This document shows positions 4,871 to 12,617 of a DNA stretch of 13,857 nucleotides, piece by piece. Every line of letters begins with the position of its first letter. Position 1 is the stretch's first letter. The notes under the pieces are model-generated. The model searched no databases. It was not told the DNA's origin and saw only the letters and a list, made by a program, of their open reading frames with translations. The translations under genes and the position numbers were made by a program. Origin of the DNA: Vulcanimicrobiia bacterium (lineage in GTDB: Bacteria > Vulcanimicrobiota > Vulcanimicrobiia > Vulcanimicrobiales > Vulcanimicrobiaceae); NCBI GenBank assembly GCA_025451135.1, contig JANWKW010000144.1, positions 1 through 13,857 of the forward strand, written 5' to 3'.

Positions 4871-7357
4871 TCTGAGGCCCCCGTCAAACTCTCGCCGATG
4901 CTGGACCAGTACTTCGGGATGAAGGCCAAACATCCGGAGGCTGTCCTGCTCTCGCGCGTCGGCGATTTCTATGAAGCGTACGGCGAAGACGCCGAGACGG
5001 TTTCGCGCGCCCTCCAGATCGCCCTGACCAGCAAAGAGGCCGGCGGCCACCGCGTCGCCATGGCCGGCGTGCCGCACCACGCGCTCTCCAACTATCTCGC
5101 TCGCCTCGTCCAGCAGCGCTTCATCGTGGCGTTGGCCGAGCAGCTCGAGGTCCCGCAGGCCAACAAGCTCGTCCGCCGCGACGTGGTGCGTTTGATCACG
5201 CCGGGCACGCTGATCGAAGACCACCTGCTCGACGGCAAGCAGAACAACTATCTGGCGGCGGTCGCCTTGGTCGGCGATTGCTTCGCACTCGCGCACGCCG
5301 ACGTCTCGACCGGCTTCGTGGCCGCGACCGCGCTGGCCGGCGAGTCGGCGCACGAAGAACTGCTCGCGGAACTCGGACGGATCGGGCCCACCGAGGTGGT
5401 CGCCGATCTCCCGGCCGACGTGCGCGCCACGCTGGCCGGATCGATCGAGGGGATCGGCGCGCGGCTCGCGACCCTGAGCATCGCGCTGGTCGAGGCGCGC
5501 GAACGCGGGCCGGTCGGCGGGTTCGCAATGGACGAGTCGCTCGCGATGCACCGCGCGCTCGACGCGCTGGCGGCGTTCGTGAGGCGGACCGGCGTGGCCG
5601 GCGATGCGAGCGCGCTCAACCCGCCCGAGTACTACCGGCGCCAGACGTTTCTCGCGCTCGACCCGAGCACGCGCAAACATCTGGAGCTGACCAAGGCGCA
5701 AGGCGCCAATCCCCGCGCGACGCTGCTCGCGACGCTCGACGAATGCGCGACCTCGATGGGGTCGCGGATGTTGGCGCGGTGGCTGACCGCGCCGCTGGTC
5801 GATCCGGCCGCGATCTCCGCCCGTCAGGACGCCGTCGGGGTTTTGCTCGACGACCACGCCCGTCGCGATGCCATGCGCGAGTTGATGCGCGGCTGCTTCG
5901 ATCTGGAGCGGATCGCGCAGAAGGTCCGCGTGATGCGGGCCGGACCCCGCGACCTGGCCTCGCTGCGCCGGACGCTCGACATCCTCAAACCGCTGCGCCA
6001 AGTGACGCCGCCCGCGCTCGCCGGTCTGATCGAGCGGATCGGCGATTTCGGCGAGATGTTCGCCGATCTCCAGCGGGTGCTGGTCGACGAGCCGCCCGCG
6101 CTGCTCAACGACGGCGGCGTGATCCGTCCGGAATCGGATCCGGAACTCGCCGAATGCGTCGATCTTCGGACGGACGCCCGCGGCAAACTCTCCGACCTCG
6201 AAGAGCGGGAACGCGAGCGGACCGGCATCAAGTCGCTCAAGATCAAATACGCGAGCGCCTTCGGTTACGCGATCGAGGTCACCAAGGCCGCCGCCGGCAG
6301 CGTGCCGGCCGACTACGTGCGCAAGCAGACGTTGGCGAACGGCGAACGCTACGTCACGCCCGAACTCAAAGAACTCGAACTGGCGATCTCGACCGCGCAG
6401 TCCCGCCAACTCCGGCTGGAGGAGACGCTCTACGGCGAGCTGCTCGGGCGGATCGGCGCGCGCATCGACGATCTGCTCCGCGCGGCCGACGCCCTGGCGG
6501 AGATCGACGCGCTCTGTTCGCTCGCCCAGTGCGCGGCCGAGCGCGGCTACGTGCGCCCGTTGGTCAACGACCGGCCGCGGGTCGAGATCCGGGACGGCCG
6601 CCATCCGGTGATGGAGGCGGTGCTGCGCACCAACTTCGTCCCGAACGACCTGACGCTCGAGAGCGAGGCGCATCGCTTCATCTTATTGACCGGCCCCAAC
6701 ATGGGCGGCAAATCGACGTACTTGCGCCAGGCCGGCCTGCTGGTGATCATGGCGCAGATCGGCTCGTTCGTGCCGGCCCGCTCGATGGAACTGGGCGCGG
6801 TCGACCGGATCTTCACGCGGATCGGCGCGGGCGACGACCTTGCCTCCGGACAGTCGACCTTCTATATGGAGATGGCCGAAGCGGCGAACATCCTGCGGCG
6901 CGCGACCCGGCGCTCACTGCTGCTGATCGACGAGGTCGGCCGCGGCACCGGCACGATCGACGGGCTCTCGATCGCGCAGGCCATCTGCGAGTTCTTGCTC
7001 GGCTTGGGGGCCGAAGCGCCGATGACGCTCTTCGCCACCCACTTCCACGAGCTGTGCGCTCTGGCCGACCATTGGAAGCTGGTCGCCAACCAGCACATCA
7101 CCGCCGTCGAGAACATGGCGCGCGGCGGGGCGCCGGTCTTCTCGCACCGCGTCCAGCCGGGTTCGTCGTCGCGCTCGTTCGGCATCGAGGTCGCGCGCAT
7201 GGCCGGCCTGCCGGAGACCGTGATCGACCGCGCGCAGGAGATCGCCGACGTGCTGGCCGGCAAAGCCGACCTCGAGGTGACCGTCCCGCTCCGCAAAGCG
7301 CTGCAGAAGACCGTCCAGCCGGAACGCCAACTCTCGTTCCTCCAGCACGCGGAGTAG
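4868..7357 (+). CDS. mutS: MutS, DNA mismatch recognition ATPase
   Basis: MutS binds mismatches and small loops in DNA and, with ATP, recruits MutL. The 829 residues are the normal MutS1 length. The mismatch-reading Phe-x-Glu is present as Phe34-Tyr35-Glu36 in GDFYEAYG, which separates it from MutS2 types. The C-terminal ABC-type ATPase has Walker A GPNMGGKST (609-617), the signature ASGQSTFYMEM, Walker B LLIDEVGRG (Asp688, Glu689) and the switch ATHFHEL. The usual GRGTST reads GRGTGT here. The C-terminus ends with QLSFL (821-825), matching the beta-clamp binding motif, four residues before the end. The start is GTG, chosen because the family N-terminus (SPMLDQYFGMK) follows directly. It leads a tight cluster; mutL begins 7 bp after its stop. 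Confidence 0.97.
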   Translation: MSEAPVKLSPMLDQYFGMKAKHPEAVLLSRVGDFYEAYGEDAETVSRALQIALTSKEAGGHRVAMAGVPHHALSNYLARLVQQRFIVALAEQLEVPQANKLVRRDVVRLITPGTLIEDHLLDGKQNNYLAAVALVGDCFALAHADVSTGFVAATALAGESAHEELLAELGRIGPTEVVADLPADVRATLAGSIEGIGARLATLSIALVEARERGPVGGFAMDESLAMHRALDALAAFVRRTGVAGDASALNPPEYYRRQTFLALDPSTRKHLELTKAQGANPRATLLATLDECATSMGSRMLARWLTAPLVDPAAISARQDAVGVLLDDHARRDAMRELMRGCFDLERIAQKVRVMRAGPRDLASLRRTLDILKPLRQVTPPALAGLIERIGDFGEMFADLQRVLVDEPPALLNDGGVIRPESDPELAECVDLRTDARGKLSDLEERERERTGIKSLKIKYASAFGYAIEVTKAAAGSVPADYVRKQTLANGERYVTPELKELELAISTAQSRQLRLEETLYGELLGRIGARIDDLLRAADALAEIDALCSLAQCAAERGYVRPLVNDRPRVEIRDGRHPVMEAVLRTNFVPNDLTLESEAHRFILLTGPNMGGKSTYLRQAGLLVIMAQIGSFVPARSMELGAVDRIFTRIGAGDDLASGQSTFYMEMAEAANILRRATRRSLLLIDEVGRGTGTIDGLSIAQAICEFLLGLGAEAPMTLFATHFHELCALADHWKLVANQHITAVENMARGGAPVFSHRVQPGSSSRSFGIEVARMAGLPETVIDRAQEIADVLAGKADLEVTVPLRKALQKTVQPERQLSFLQHAE

Positions 7358-7364
7358 TCCGGCC

Positions 7365-9041
7365 ATGATCCATCAGCTCGATCCGGTGACGATCGGACAG
7401 ATCGCGGCGGGCGAGGTGGTCGAACGGCCGCTCTCGGTCGTCAAGGAACTGGTCGAGAACGCGATCGATGCGGGCGCGACGCGGGTGCAGGTCAGCATCG
7501 AACGCGGCGGCCTAGATCTGATCGAGGTGACCGACGATGGCGCGGGCATCGCGCCGGACGAGCTGGCGATCGCGGTGCGCCGTCACGCGACCAGCAAACT
7601 CGCCGCCGCCGAGGACCTGGAATCGATCGCAACGCTCGGGTTCCGCGGCGAGGGACTCGCATCGATCGCCGCGGTCGCGCGCGTCGAAGTCGTATCGCGC
7701 CGCCCCGACGCCGAGATCGGCGCGCGGATCCGGACGCATGCGGAAGAAGCGGAGGAACGCGAACCGTTCGCGGCGCCGGTCGGAACGCGCGTCCGTGCCG
7801 AGGGGCTGTTCGAGAACGTCCCCGTCCGGCGCGAATATCTGCGCGCCGCGAGCGCGGAGTTCAATCGTATCTCGTCGTGGCTCTCGATGTTCGCGCTGGC
7901 CTATCCGAACGTCACGTTCGGGCTGCGCCACGACGGCAAGGACGTCTGGACGATGCCGGCCTCGCCGGACGTCGCGCAGCGGTTGGCCATGGTCTTCGGC
8001 AAGGCGGCGGCCGACGCGCTGATCCCGCTCGGCGCCGACGCTCCCGGGCTCAACGGAACGCTCTCCGGCTTCATCTCGGCACCCGGCAACGATCGCGGCG
8101 ACCGGCGCATGCAGATCCTCTTCGTGAACGGACGCTTGCTGCGCAGCACGCTGCTGGCCGGCGCGTGGACGGCTGGCTACGCGACCTTCGCGATGACCGG
8201 ACGCCATCCGTACGGCGTGCTGTTCCTCGACGTGCCGCCGGATCACGTCGATCCGAACGTCCATCCGACCAAGAGCGACGTGCGGCTGCGCTTCGGGACG
8301 CAGATCTTCGATGCCGTCAAACGCGCGATCGCGACGACCCTGCGCGATCGCGCGGCCGCGCGCTTCGAGACCAGCGTCGGCGGGACGGGCGTCTCGTACG
8401 CCCCCGCGAGCATCGACGCGAGCCTCGAACACGTGCAGTCGCTCTTCGAACACGTCCACGGCGATCCGGATGCGGTGCCCGGCCACCGGATGCGCGTGCT
8501 CGGTCAGATCCACCGCACCTACATCCTGGCGACCGACGGCGACGCGATCCTGCTGGTCGATCAGCACGCCGCGCACGAGCGGATCGCCTACGAGAGCATC
8601 CTCGAGCGCGCGCAGGAGGCGGCCCCGAGCGAACCGCTGCTGGTGCCGGTCGCGGTCGAACTCGACGCCGCCGAGAGCGACGCGCTCGAGCGCGCGATCG
8701 AACCGCTGCGCGATGGCGGACTGGAGATCGAGGCGTTCGGGGATCGCGCCTACCGGATCACCGCGACGCCGGCCGGCTACGGATCGCGACCGTTCGACCT
8801 GCGCGGCTTCCTGGACGACCTGACCGAGGATCGCAAGCAGCGCGACGTGCGGGAACGGATCTGGGCGTCGCTCGCGTGCCACTCGGTGACGGTCGCGGGC
8901 GAGCGGCTCGAACCCGACGAGATGACGACGCTGGTCGACCGCCTCCAGCGCTGCCTCAATCCGATGCACTGTCCGCACGGCCGTCCGACCATGGTGCGCC
9001 TGAATCCGGACGACATCGGACGCATGTTCAAACGGCTGTGA
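7365..9041 (+). CDS. mutL: MutL, mismatch repair ATPase/endonuclease
   Basis: MutL couples mismatch detection by MutS to strand incision and removal. The 558 residues show the GHKL ATPase N-terminus: VVKELVENAIDAGA with catalytic Glu28 and Asn32, DDGAGI (58-62), and GFRGEGL (92-98). After a short linker the C-terminal dimerisation domain holds the metal-dependent endonuclease motif DQHAAHERIAYE (399-410, pattern DQHAx2Ex4E), plus ACHSV and CPHGRP (from Cys536). This is the endonuclease-active type found in bacteria without MutH. ATG 7365 is preceded by GGAG at 7351-7354 at the end of mutS. The stop overlaps the miaA start by 4 bp. Its first 40 bases contain four GATC sites. Confidence 0.97.
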   Translation: MIHQLDPVTIGQIAAGEVVERPLSVVKELVENAIDAGATRVQVSIERGGLDLIEVTDDGAGIAPDELAIAVRRHATSKLAAAEDLESIATLGFRGEGLASIAAVARVEVVSRRPDAEIGARIRTHAEEAEEREPFAAPVGTRVRAEGLFENVPVRREYLRAASAEFNRISSWLSMFALAYPNVTFGLRHDGKDVWTMPASPDVAQRLAMVFGKAAADALIPLGADAPGLNGTLSGFISAPGNDRGDRRMQILFVNGRLLRSTLLAGAWTAGYATFAMTGRHPYGVLFLDVPPDHVDPNVHPTKSDVRLRFGTQIFDAVKRAIATTLRDRAAARFETSVGGTGVSYAPASIDASLEHVQSLFEHVHGDPDAVPGHRMRVLGQIHRTYILATDGDAILLVDQHAAHERIAYESILERAQEAAPSEPLLVPVAVELDAAESDALERAIEPLRDGGLEIEAFGDRAYRITATPAGYGSRPFDLRGFLDDLTEDRKQRDVRERIWASLACHSVTVAGERLEPDEMTTLVDRLQRCLNPMHCPHGRPTMVRLNPDDIGRMFKRL

Positions 9042-9937
9042 GCGCGTCCGGCGTCCTGATCCTGGCCGGACCGACCGCGTCCGGCAAGAGCGAACTCGCG
9101 ATCGCGCTCGCGACCCGGTTCGACGCCGAGATCGTCGGCGCGGACTCGCGGCAGATCTATCGCGGTATGCCGATCGGCACGGCCGCTCCGACCCCGGCCC
9201 AGCGCGCGGCCGTGCCGCATCACCTGGTCGACTTCTTGGATCCGCACGAACGCTACTCGGCGGCGCGGTTCGCGCACGATGCGACCCGAGCCATCGAGGA
9301 GATCCACTCCCGCGGCAAGCGCGCGATCGTGGTGGGCGGCACCGGCTTCTACATCCGCGCCTTGACGGGCGACGTCGGACTCGCTCCGCAGTACGACGCC
9401 GCGGTGCGCGACCGGCTGGCGCGCGAGGCGCGGCTGCACCCCCCGGAATTCTTGCACGGCTGGCTCGCCGCCCGGGATCCGCGCCGGGCCGCGATGCTGT
9501 CGCCGGCCGACACCTACCGCGTGACGCGGGCGCTCGAAGTGGCGCTCGCGGACGGCGTGGCGGCGCGCGACGACGCTCCGGCGCGCGGTCTGCGCGCGGC
9601 CGGCATCCCGTTCCTCAAGGTCGGGCTGGACGTCCCGCTGCCGGAGATCGACGAACGTATCGCGCGCCGGACGGACGCGATGTTCGAGGCCGGGCTGATC
9701 GACGAGGCGGAACGGATCGGCGCGGACGCGGTCGCGGCGGACGCGGTCGGGTATCCGCAAGCGCTCGCCTATCTGCGCGGCTGGTCGACGGATGCCGAGA
9801 TGCGCGCGACGCTCGCGCGGGCGACGCGCCGGTACGCGCGGCGGCAGCGTTCGTGGCTGCGTTCCGAGCCCGACCTGATCTGGGCGCGTGCGTCGTCGGT
9901 CGCCGCTCTCGCCAGGGAAAGGCTCGCCTGGACTTAA
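9038..9937 (+). CDS. miaA: MiaA, tRNA dimethylallyltransferase
   Basis: MiaA transfers a dimethylallyl group to N6 of adenosine 37 in tRNAs reading UNN codons, giving i6A37, the substrate of MiaB. The 299 residues include the P-loop GPTASGKS (11-18), ADSRQIYRGMPIGTA (35-49) for tRNA and substrate binding, GGTGFYI (100-106), AVGYPQALAYL and the C-terminal RQRSWLR. GTG 9038 overlaps the mutL stop as GTGA, and the Walker motif begins ten residues later, as in the family; an upstream extension would be implausible. No separate Shine-Dalgarno is seen, so translation is likely coupled to mutL. The gene order mutL-miaA-hfq is the same as in E. coli and many other bacteria. Confidence 0.96.
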   Translation: MSASGVLILAGPTASGKSELAIALATRFDAEIVGADSRQIYRGMPIGTAAPTPAQRAAVPHHLVDFLDPHERYSAARFAHDATRAIEEIHSRGKRAIVVGGTGFYIRALTGDVGLAPQYDAAVRDRLAREARLHPPEFLHGWLAARDPRRAAMLSPADTYRVTRALEVALADGVAARDDAPARGLRAAGIPFLKVGLDVPLPEIDERIARRTDAMFEAGLIDEAERIGADAVAADAVGYPQALAYLRGWSTDAEMRATLARATRRYARRQRSWLRSEPDLIWARASSVAALARERLAWT

Positions 9938-9948
9938 AAGCAGGGAGC

Positions 9949-10179
9949 ATGCCCGGTAACGTTCAGGATGGATTTCTCGCGGAGGCGCGCCGCAGCGGCG
10001 CGTCGGTCGTGCTCACGCTCGTCAACGGCAGCGGATTCCGGGGCGTCGTCACCGCGTTCGATTCGTTCACGCTGGTCTTGCGCGACGGCGCGCTGCACCG
10101 GCTGATCTACAAACACGCGATCGCCACGATCGCGCCGGAGCACGCGGCCGAACTCGTGCCGCCCCAGGAGCCGTCGTGA
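9949..10179 (+). CDS. hfq: Hfq, RNA chaperone
   Basis: Hfq forms a hexameric Sm-like ring that promotes pairing of small RNAs with mRNAs. The 76-residue protein has the expected Gln6-Asp7 near the N-terminus, the Sm1 segment with LVNG (24-27) and TAFDSF (35-40, proximal-face Phe37), and the Sm2 motif YKHAI (54-58). The tail after residue 65 is short and ends acidic and Pro-rich. The distal-face position equivalent to E. coli Tyr25 (Phe in Bacillus) is Thr23. The edge IYKHAIATIAP resembles the Firmicutes form. ATG 9949 is the only sensible start, but its AGGGAG (9942-9947) ends one base before the ATG, unusually close. The gene follows miaA by 11 bp and overlaps dapF by 4 bp. Confidence 0.95.
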   Translation: MPGNVQDGFLAEARRSGASVVLTLVNGSGFRGVVTAFDSFTLVLRDGALHRLIYKHAIATIAPEHAAELVPPQEPS

Positions 10180-10973
10180 GCCGGCGCGTGCCGGTCACGA
10201 AGATGCACGGGACGCGCAACGACTTCGTCATCCTCGACAATCGCCGCGCCCACATCCTCGATCCGGTCGCCTTCGGACGGTTCGTCTGCGACCGGCGCTC
10301 GGCGATCGGCGCCGACGGGCTGCTCTCGATCGAGCGCTCGACCGTCGCGGACGCGCGCATGCGCGTGATCAACGCGGATGGCAGCGAGGCCGAGATGTGC
10401 GGCAACGGCATGCGCTGCGTGGCGCGCTACCTGACCGAGGCGGGCGAGGGCGACCGGCTGCGGGTCGAGACGCTCGCCGGGATCATCGAGTCCGACGTGT
10501 TGCGCGGCGATCCGGCCTTCGACGTGCGGCTCGAGGTCGGCGTCCCCGAGGTCGAGCGCCGCGCCTTCGACGGCCGCGAGGTCTGGTACGTCAAGGTCGG
10601 CAATCCGCATCTGGTGATGTTCGTCGACGCGCTCGACGCCGTCGATCTGCCGGCGCTCGCCGAACGCGTGCAGCGCGATCCGGCCTATGCCGGCGGCATC
10701 AACGTGCATCTCGCCGCGCGCGCGGCGGACGGGCTGGATGTGAAGCACTGGGAACGCGGCGTCGGACTGACGATGGCCTGCGGGACCGGCGCGGTGGCCT
10801 GCGCGGCCGCCGCCATCGTCGACGGAAGCGCGCGCTCGCCGGTCGCGGTCGCGGTGCCGGGCGGCACGCTGAGGGTGGGATGGGACGGCCAGGGTCCGGC
10901 CAGCCTGACGGGCCCGGCGGTGCGCGTCTTCGACGGCCACGTGCTCTACGACGAAGCCCATGTTCGCGCCTGA
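10176..10973 (+). CDS. dapF: DapF, diaminopimelate epimerase
   Basis: DapF is a cofactor-free epimerase that interconverts LL- and meso-diaminopimelate, for lysine and for peptidoglycan cross-links. The 265 residues carry both catalytic cysteines: Cys75 in EAEMCGNGMRC and Cys202 in ACGTGA. KMHGTRNDFVILDN lies at the N-terminus, VGNPHLV holds His145, and Glu193 is in WERGVG. The usual GET after that Gly is GLT here, a position that varies in other lineages. The GTG start overlaps the hfq stop as GTGA and has a well placed AGGAG at 10166-10170, five bases upstream. The 3' end overlaps the GNAT gene by 14 bp. Two-domain length is normal for the family. Confidence 0.96.
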   Translation: MSRRVPVTKMHGTRNDFVILDNRRAHILDPVAFGRFVCDRRSAIGADGLLSIERSTVADARMRVINADGSEAEMCGNGMRCVARYLTEAGEGDRLRVETLAGIIESDVLRGDPAFDVRLEVGVPEVERRAFDGREVWYVKVGNPHLVMFVDALDAVDLPALAERVQRDPAYAGGINVHLAARAADGLDVKHWERGVGLTMACGTGAVACAAAAIVDGSARSPVAVAVPGGTLRVGWDGQGPASLTGPAVRVFDGHVLYDEAHVRA

Positions 10974-11403
10974 TCCCGAGACGAACGTCCGCGAGGCGTT
11001 CGCGTCGGACGCGCCGCGCATCGCCGCGCTCGCGCTGCAGTTGGGCTACGAAGTCCCGCTCGCCCACGTCGAACGGACGCTCGCGCGCAGGGGACCGGCC
11101 TTCGAGGCGTTCGTCGCAGTCGTCCCGCGGGTCGGCGTGGTCGGTTGGGTGACGGTCTCGATCGGCGAGTCGATGACGTCCACCCGACATGCCGAGCTGG
11201 AAGGCCTGGTCGTCGACGCCGAGTACCGGGGCGGCGGCATCGGACGGCTGCTGCTCGAACGCGCCGAGCGGTTCGCGCGCGAGAACGGCTGCCCGATGCT
11301 CCGCCTGCGCTCGAACGTGCTGCGCGAACGCGCGCACGCGTTCTACGAGCGGGCCGGCTACGATTCGCCGAAGACCCAGCGCGTCTACGAGAAGCGCCTG
11401 TGA
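10960..11403 (+). CDS. GNAT family N-acetyltransferase
   Basis: This is a 147-residue single-domain Gcn5-related acetyltransferase, which would move an acetyl group from acetyl-CoA to an amine; the substrate cannot be told. The N-terminal strand VREAFASDAPRIAALALQLGY (from residue 10) is typical. Motif A, the acetyl-CoA pyrophosphate loop, is YRGGGIGRLLLERAERFA with the RxxGxG at 90-95, and motif B includes ERAHAFYERAGY (123-134). ATG 10960 lies inside the end of dapF (14-bp overlap) with no evident ribosome site, and the stop overlaps the radical SAM start as GTGA, so expression is probably coupled on both sides. Such a tight link suggests that it may act with the radical SAM enzyme or on a product of the operon, but this is only inference. 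Confidence 0.88.
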   Translation: MFAPDPETNVREAFASDAPRIAALALQLGYEVPLAHVERTLARRGPAFEAFVAVVPRVGVVGWVTVSIGESMTSTRHAELEGLVVDAEYRGGGIGRLLLERAERFARENGCPMLRLRSNVLRERAHAFYERAGYDSPKTQRVYEKRL

Positions 11404-12617
11404 CGACGGACGTCGGCCTCGCCTACTGCGACGCCAAAGCGCGGATCTATTTCGACGAGGAACGCGAGCCGCTGGCCGACGGCGGCGTCGAACGGCGGGT
11501 CGAACGCGACGAACTGATCCCGGCACCGCGCGGGGTGGTCCCGACCATCCTTCCGGGGCGCCGTCCGCTGACCACGACCGGCACCGAGTCGCGCCGCTTC
11601 GCGCTGGCCGCGATGCTGCCGGCCGGCTACACGCGCCTGCTGGTCCCCGCCTATCGCAAAGAGCCGGGCGCGCCGGCCCTGCCGCTCTTCGGCTATACCT
11701 ACGCGTGCGTGGTCGACGACGAGCTCCACGTCGCCGCGATGCGGACCGACGAGAGCGAGGATTGGCAGCCGCGCTATTTCGGCGAGGGCGAACTCGAGGC
11801 GCTGCTCGACCGGCGGGTGGCAAGCGATCCGCACAACAGCGTGCTGCGTCAGGTCGCGAAGTGCTCGCGCGAGTACGGCTGCTTCACCGCGCAGAACGTC
11901 TTCCTCGAACGCGGCGAAGCGGCGCTGCCGGTCTCGCCGAAGTGCAACGCGCGATGCATCGGCTGCATCTCGGAGCAGGAGCCCGACGCGGGCCTGCCCT
12001 CGCCGCAGGAGCGCATCGTCTACGAGCCGGTCGCGAACGACCTGGCACGCATCGGCATCCATCACCTCGAGCGGGTCGAGGACGGGATCGTGTCGTTCGG
12101 GCAAGGCTGCGAGGGCGAACCGCTCCTGCGCTCGATCGAGATCGCGCGTTCGATAGAACTGATGCGCGTCGCGCAGAGCAACGGCACCATCAACCTCAAC
12201 ACCAACGGCTCGATGCCGGGCGCGCTCGCGCGCTGCATCGACGCGGGCCTGCAGGCCGTGCGGATCAGCCTGAACTCGTTCCGGCCGCACGCGTATGCGG
12301 CGTACTACCGGCCGATCGGCTATACCCTCGAGGACGTCTTCGCGTCGATCCGGCTCGCCTCGGAGCGCGGCCTGCGGGTCTCGCTCAACCTGCTCACGCA
12401 TCCGGGCGTGACCGACGACGCCGAGGAGATCGCGGCGATGGAAGCGCTCCTGCGGGATATCCGGATCGACATGATCCAGACGCGCACGCTCAACATCGAT
12501 CCGGAGTGGTACTTCGCTGCGGTCGGGCGGCCGGTGCATCCGCTCGGCATGCGCGCGGCGCTGGAGAAGATCCGCGCGATGCACGTCCGGGTCGGCAACT
12601 TCACCCACACCCACTGA
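11400..12617 (+). CDS. Radical SAM protein of unknown function
   Basis: I do not recognise a named family. The 405-residue protein has a canonical radical SAM cluster motif, KCNARCIGC (Cys182, Cys186, Cys189), which should bind a [4Fe-4S] cluster and cleave S-adenosylmethionine. SFGQGCEGEPLL (232-243) takes the place of the usual GGEP strand, followed by NLNTNGS (265-271) and VRISLNS (287-293) as barrel strands. The first 180 residues form a separate domain of unknown nature, with CSREYGC (Cys155, Cys161) near its end; with Cys237 and Cys279 these could support a second cluster, but that is not shown. It lacks TRAM, B12 and SPASM signatures. The start GTG overlaps the GNAT stop, and its stop overlaps the antiporter ATG by one base. 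Context hints at RNA or protein modification, without proof. Confidence 0.85.
   Translation: MTTDVGLAYCDAKARIYFDEEREPLADGGVERRVERDELIPAPRGVVPTILPGRRPLTTTGTESRRFALAAMLPAGYTRLLVPAYRKEPGAPALPLFGYTYACVVDDELHVAAMRTDESEDWQPRYFGEGELEALLDRRVASDPHNSVLRQVAKCSREYGCFTAQNVFLERGEAALPVSPKCNARCIGCISEQEPDAGLPSPQERIVYEPVANDLARIGIHHLERVEDGIVSFGQGCEGEPLLRSIEIARSIELMRVAQSNGTINLNTNGSMPGALARCIDAGLQAVRISLNSFRPHAYAAYYRPIGYTLEDVFASIRLASERGLRVSLNLLTHPGVTDDAEEIAAMEALLRDIRIDMIQTRTLNIDPEWYFAAVGRPVHPLGMRAALEKIRAMHVRVGNFTHTH

Noticed and set aside
4865..6673. A 600-codon open frame on the minus strand opposite mutS
   Set aside because: It mirrors the codon structure of mutS, gives an Arg/Asp/Ala-rich low-complexity protein without motifs, and has no start signal. 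Such antisense frames are expected in GC-rich genes.
7512..8978. A 488-codon open frame opposite mutL
   Set aside because: Same composition artefact; the plus strand carries an unmistakable MutL with all motifs.
10764..10772. DapF GLT in place of GET as a sign of inactivity
   Set aside because: Both catalytic Cys, the Glu193 base-side residue and the His are kept, and this position varies in functional DapF of other lineages.
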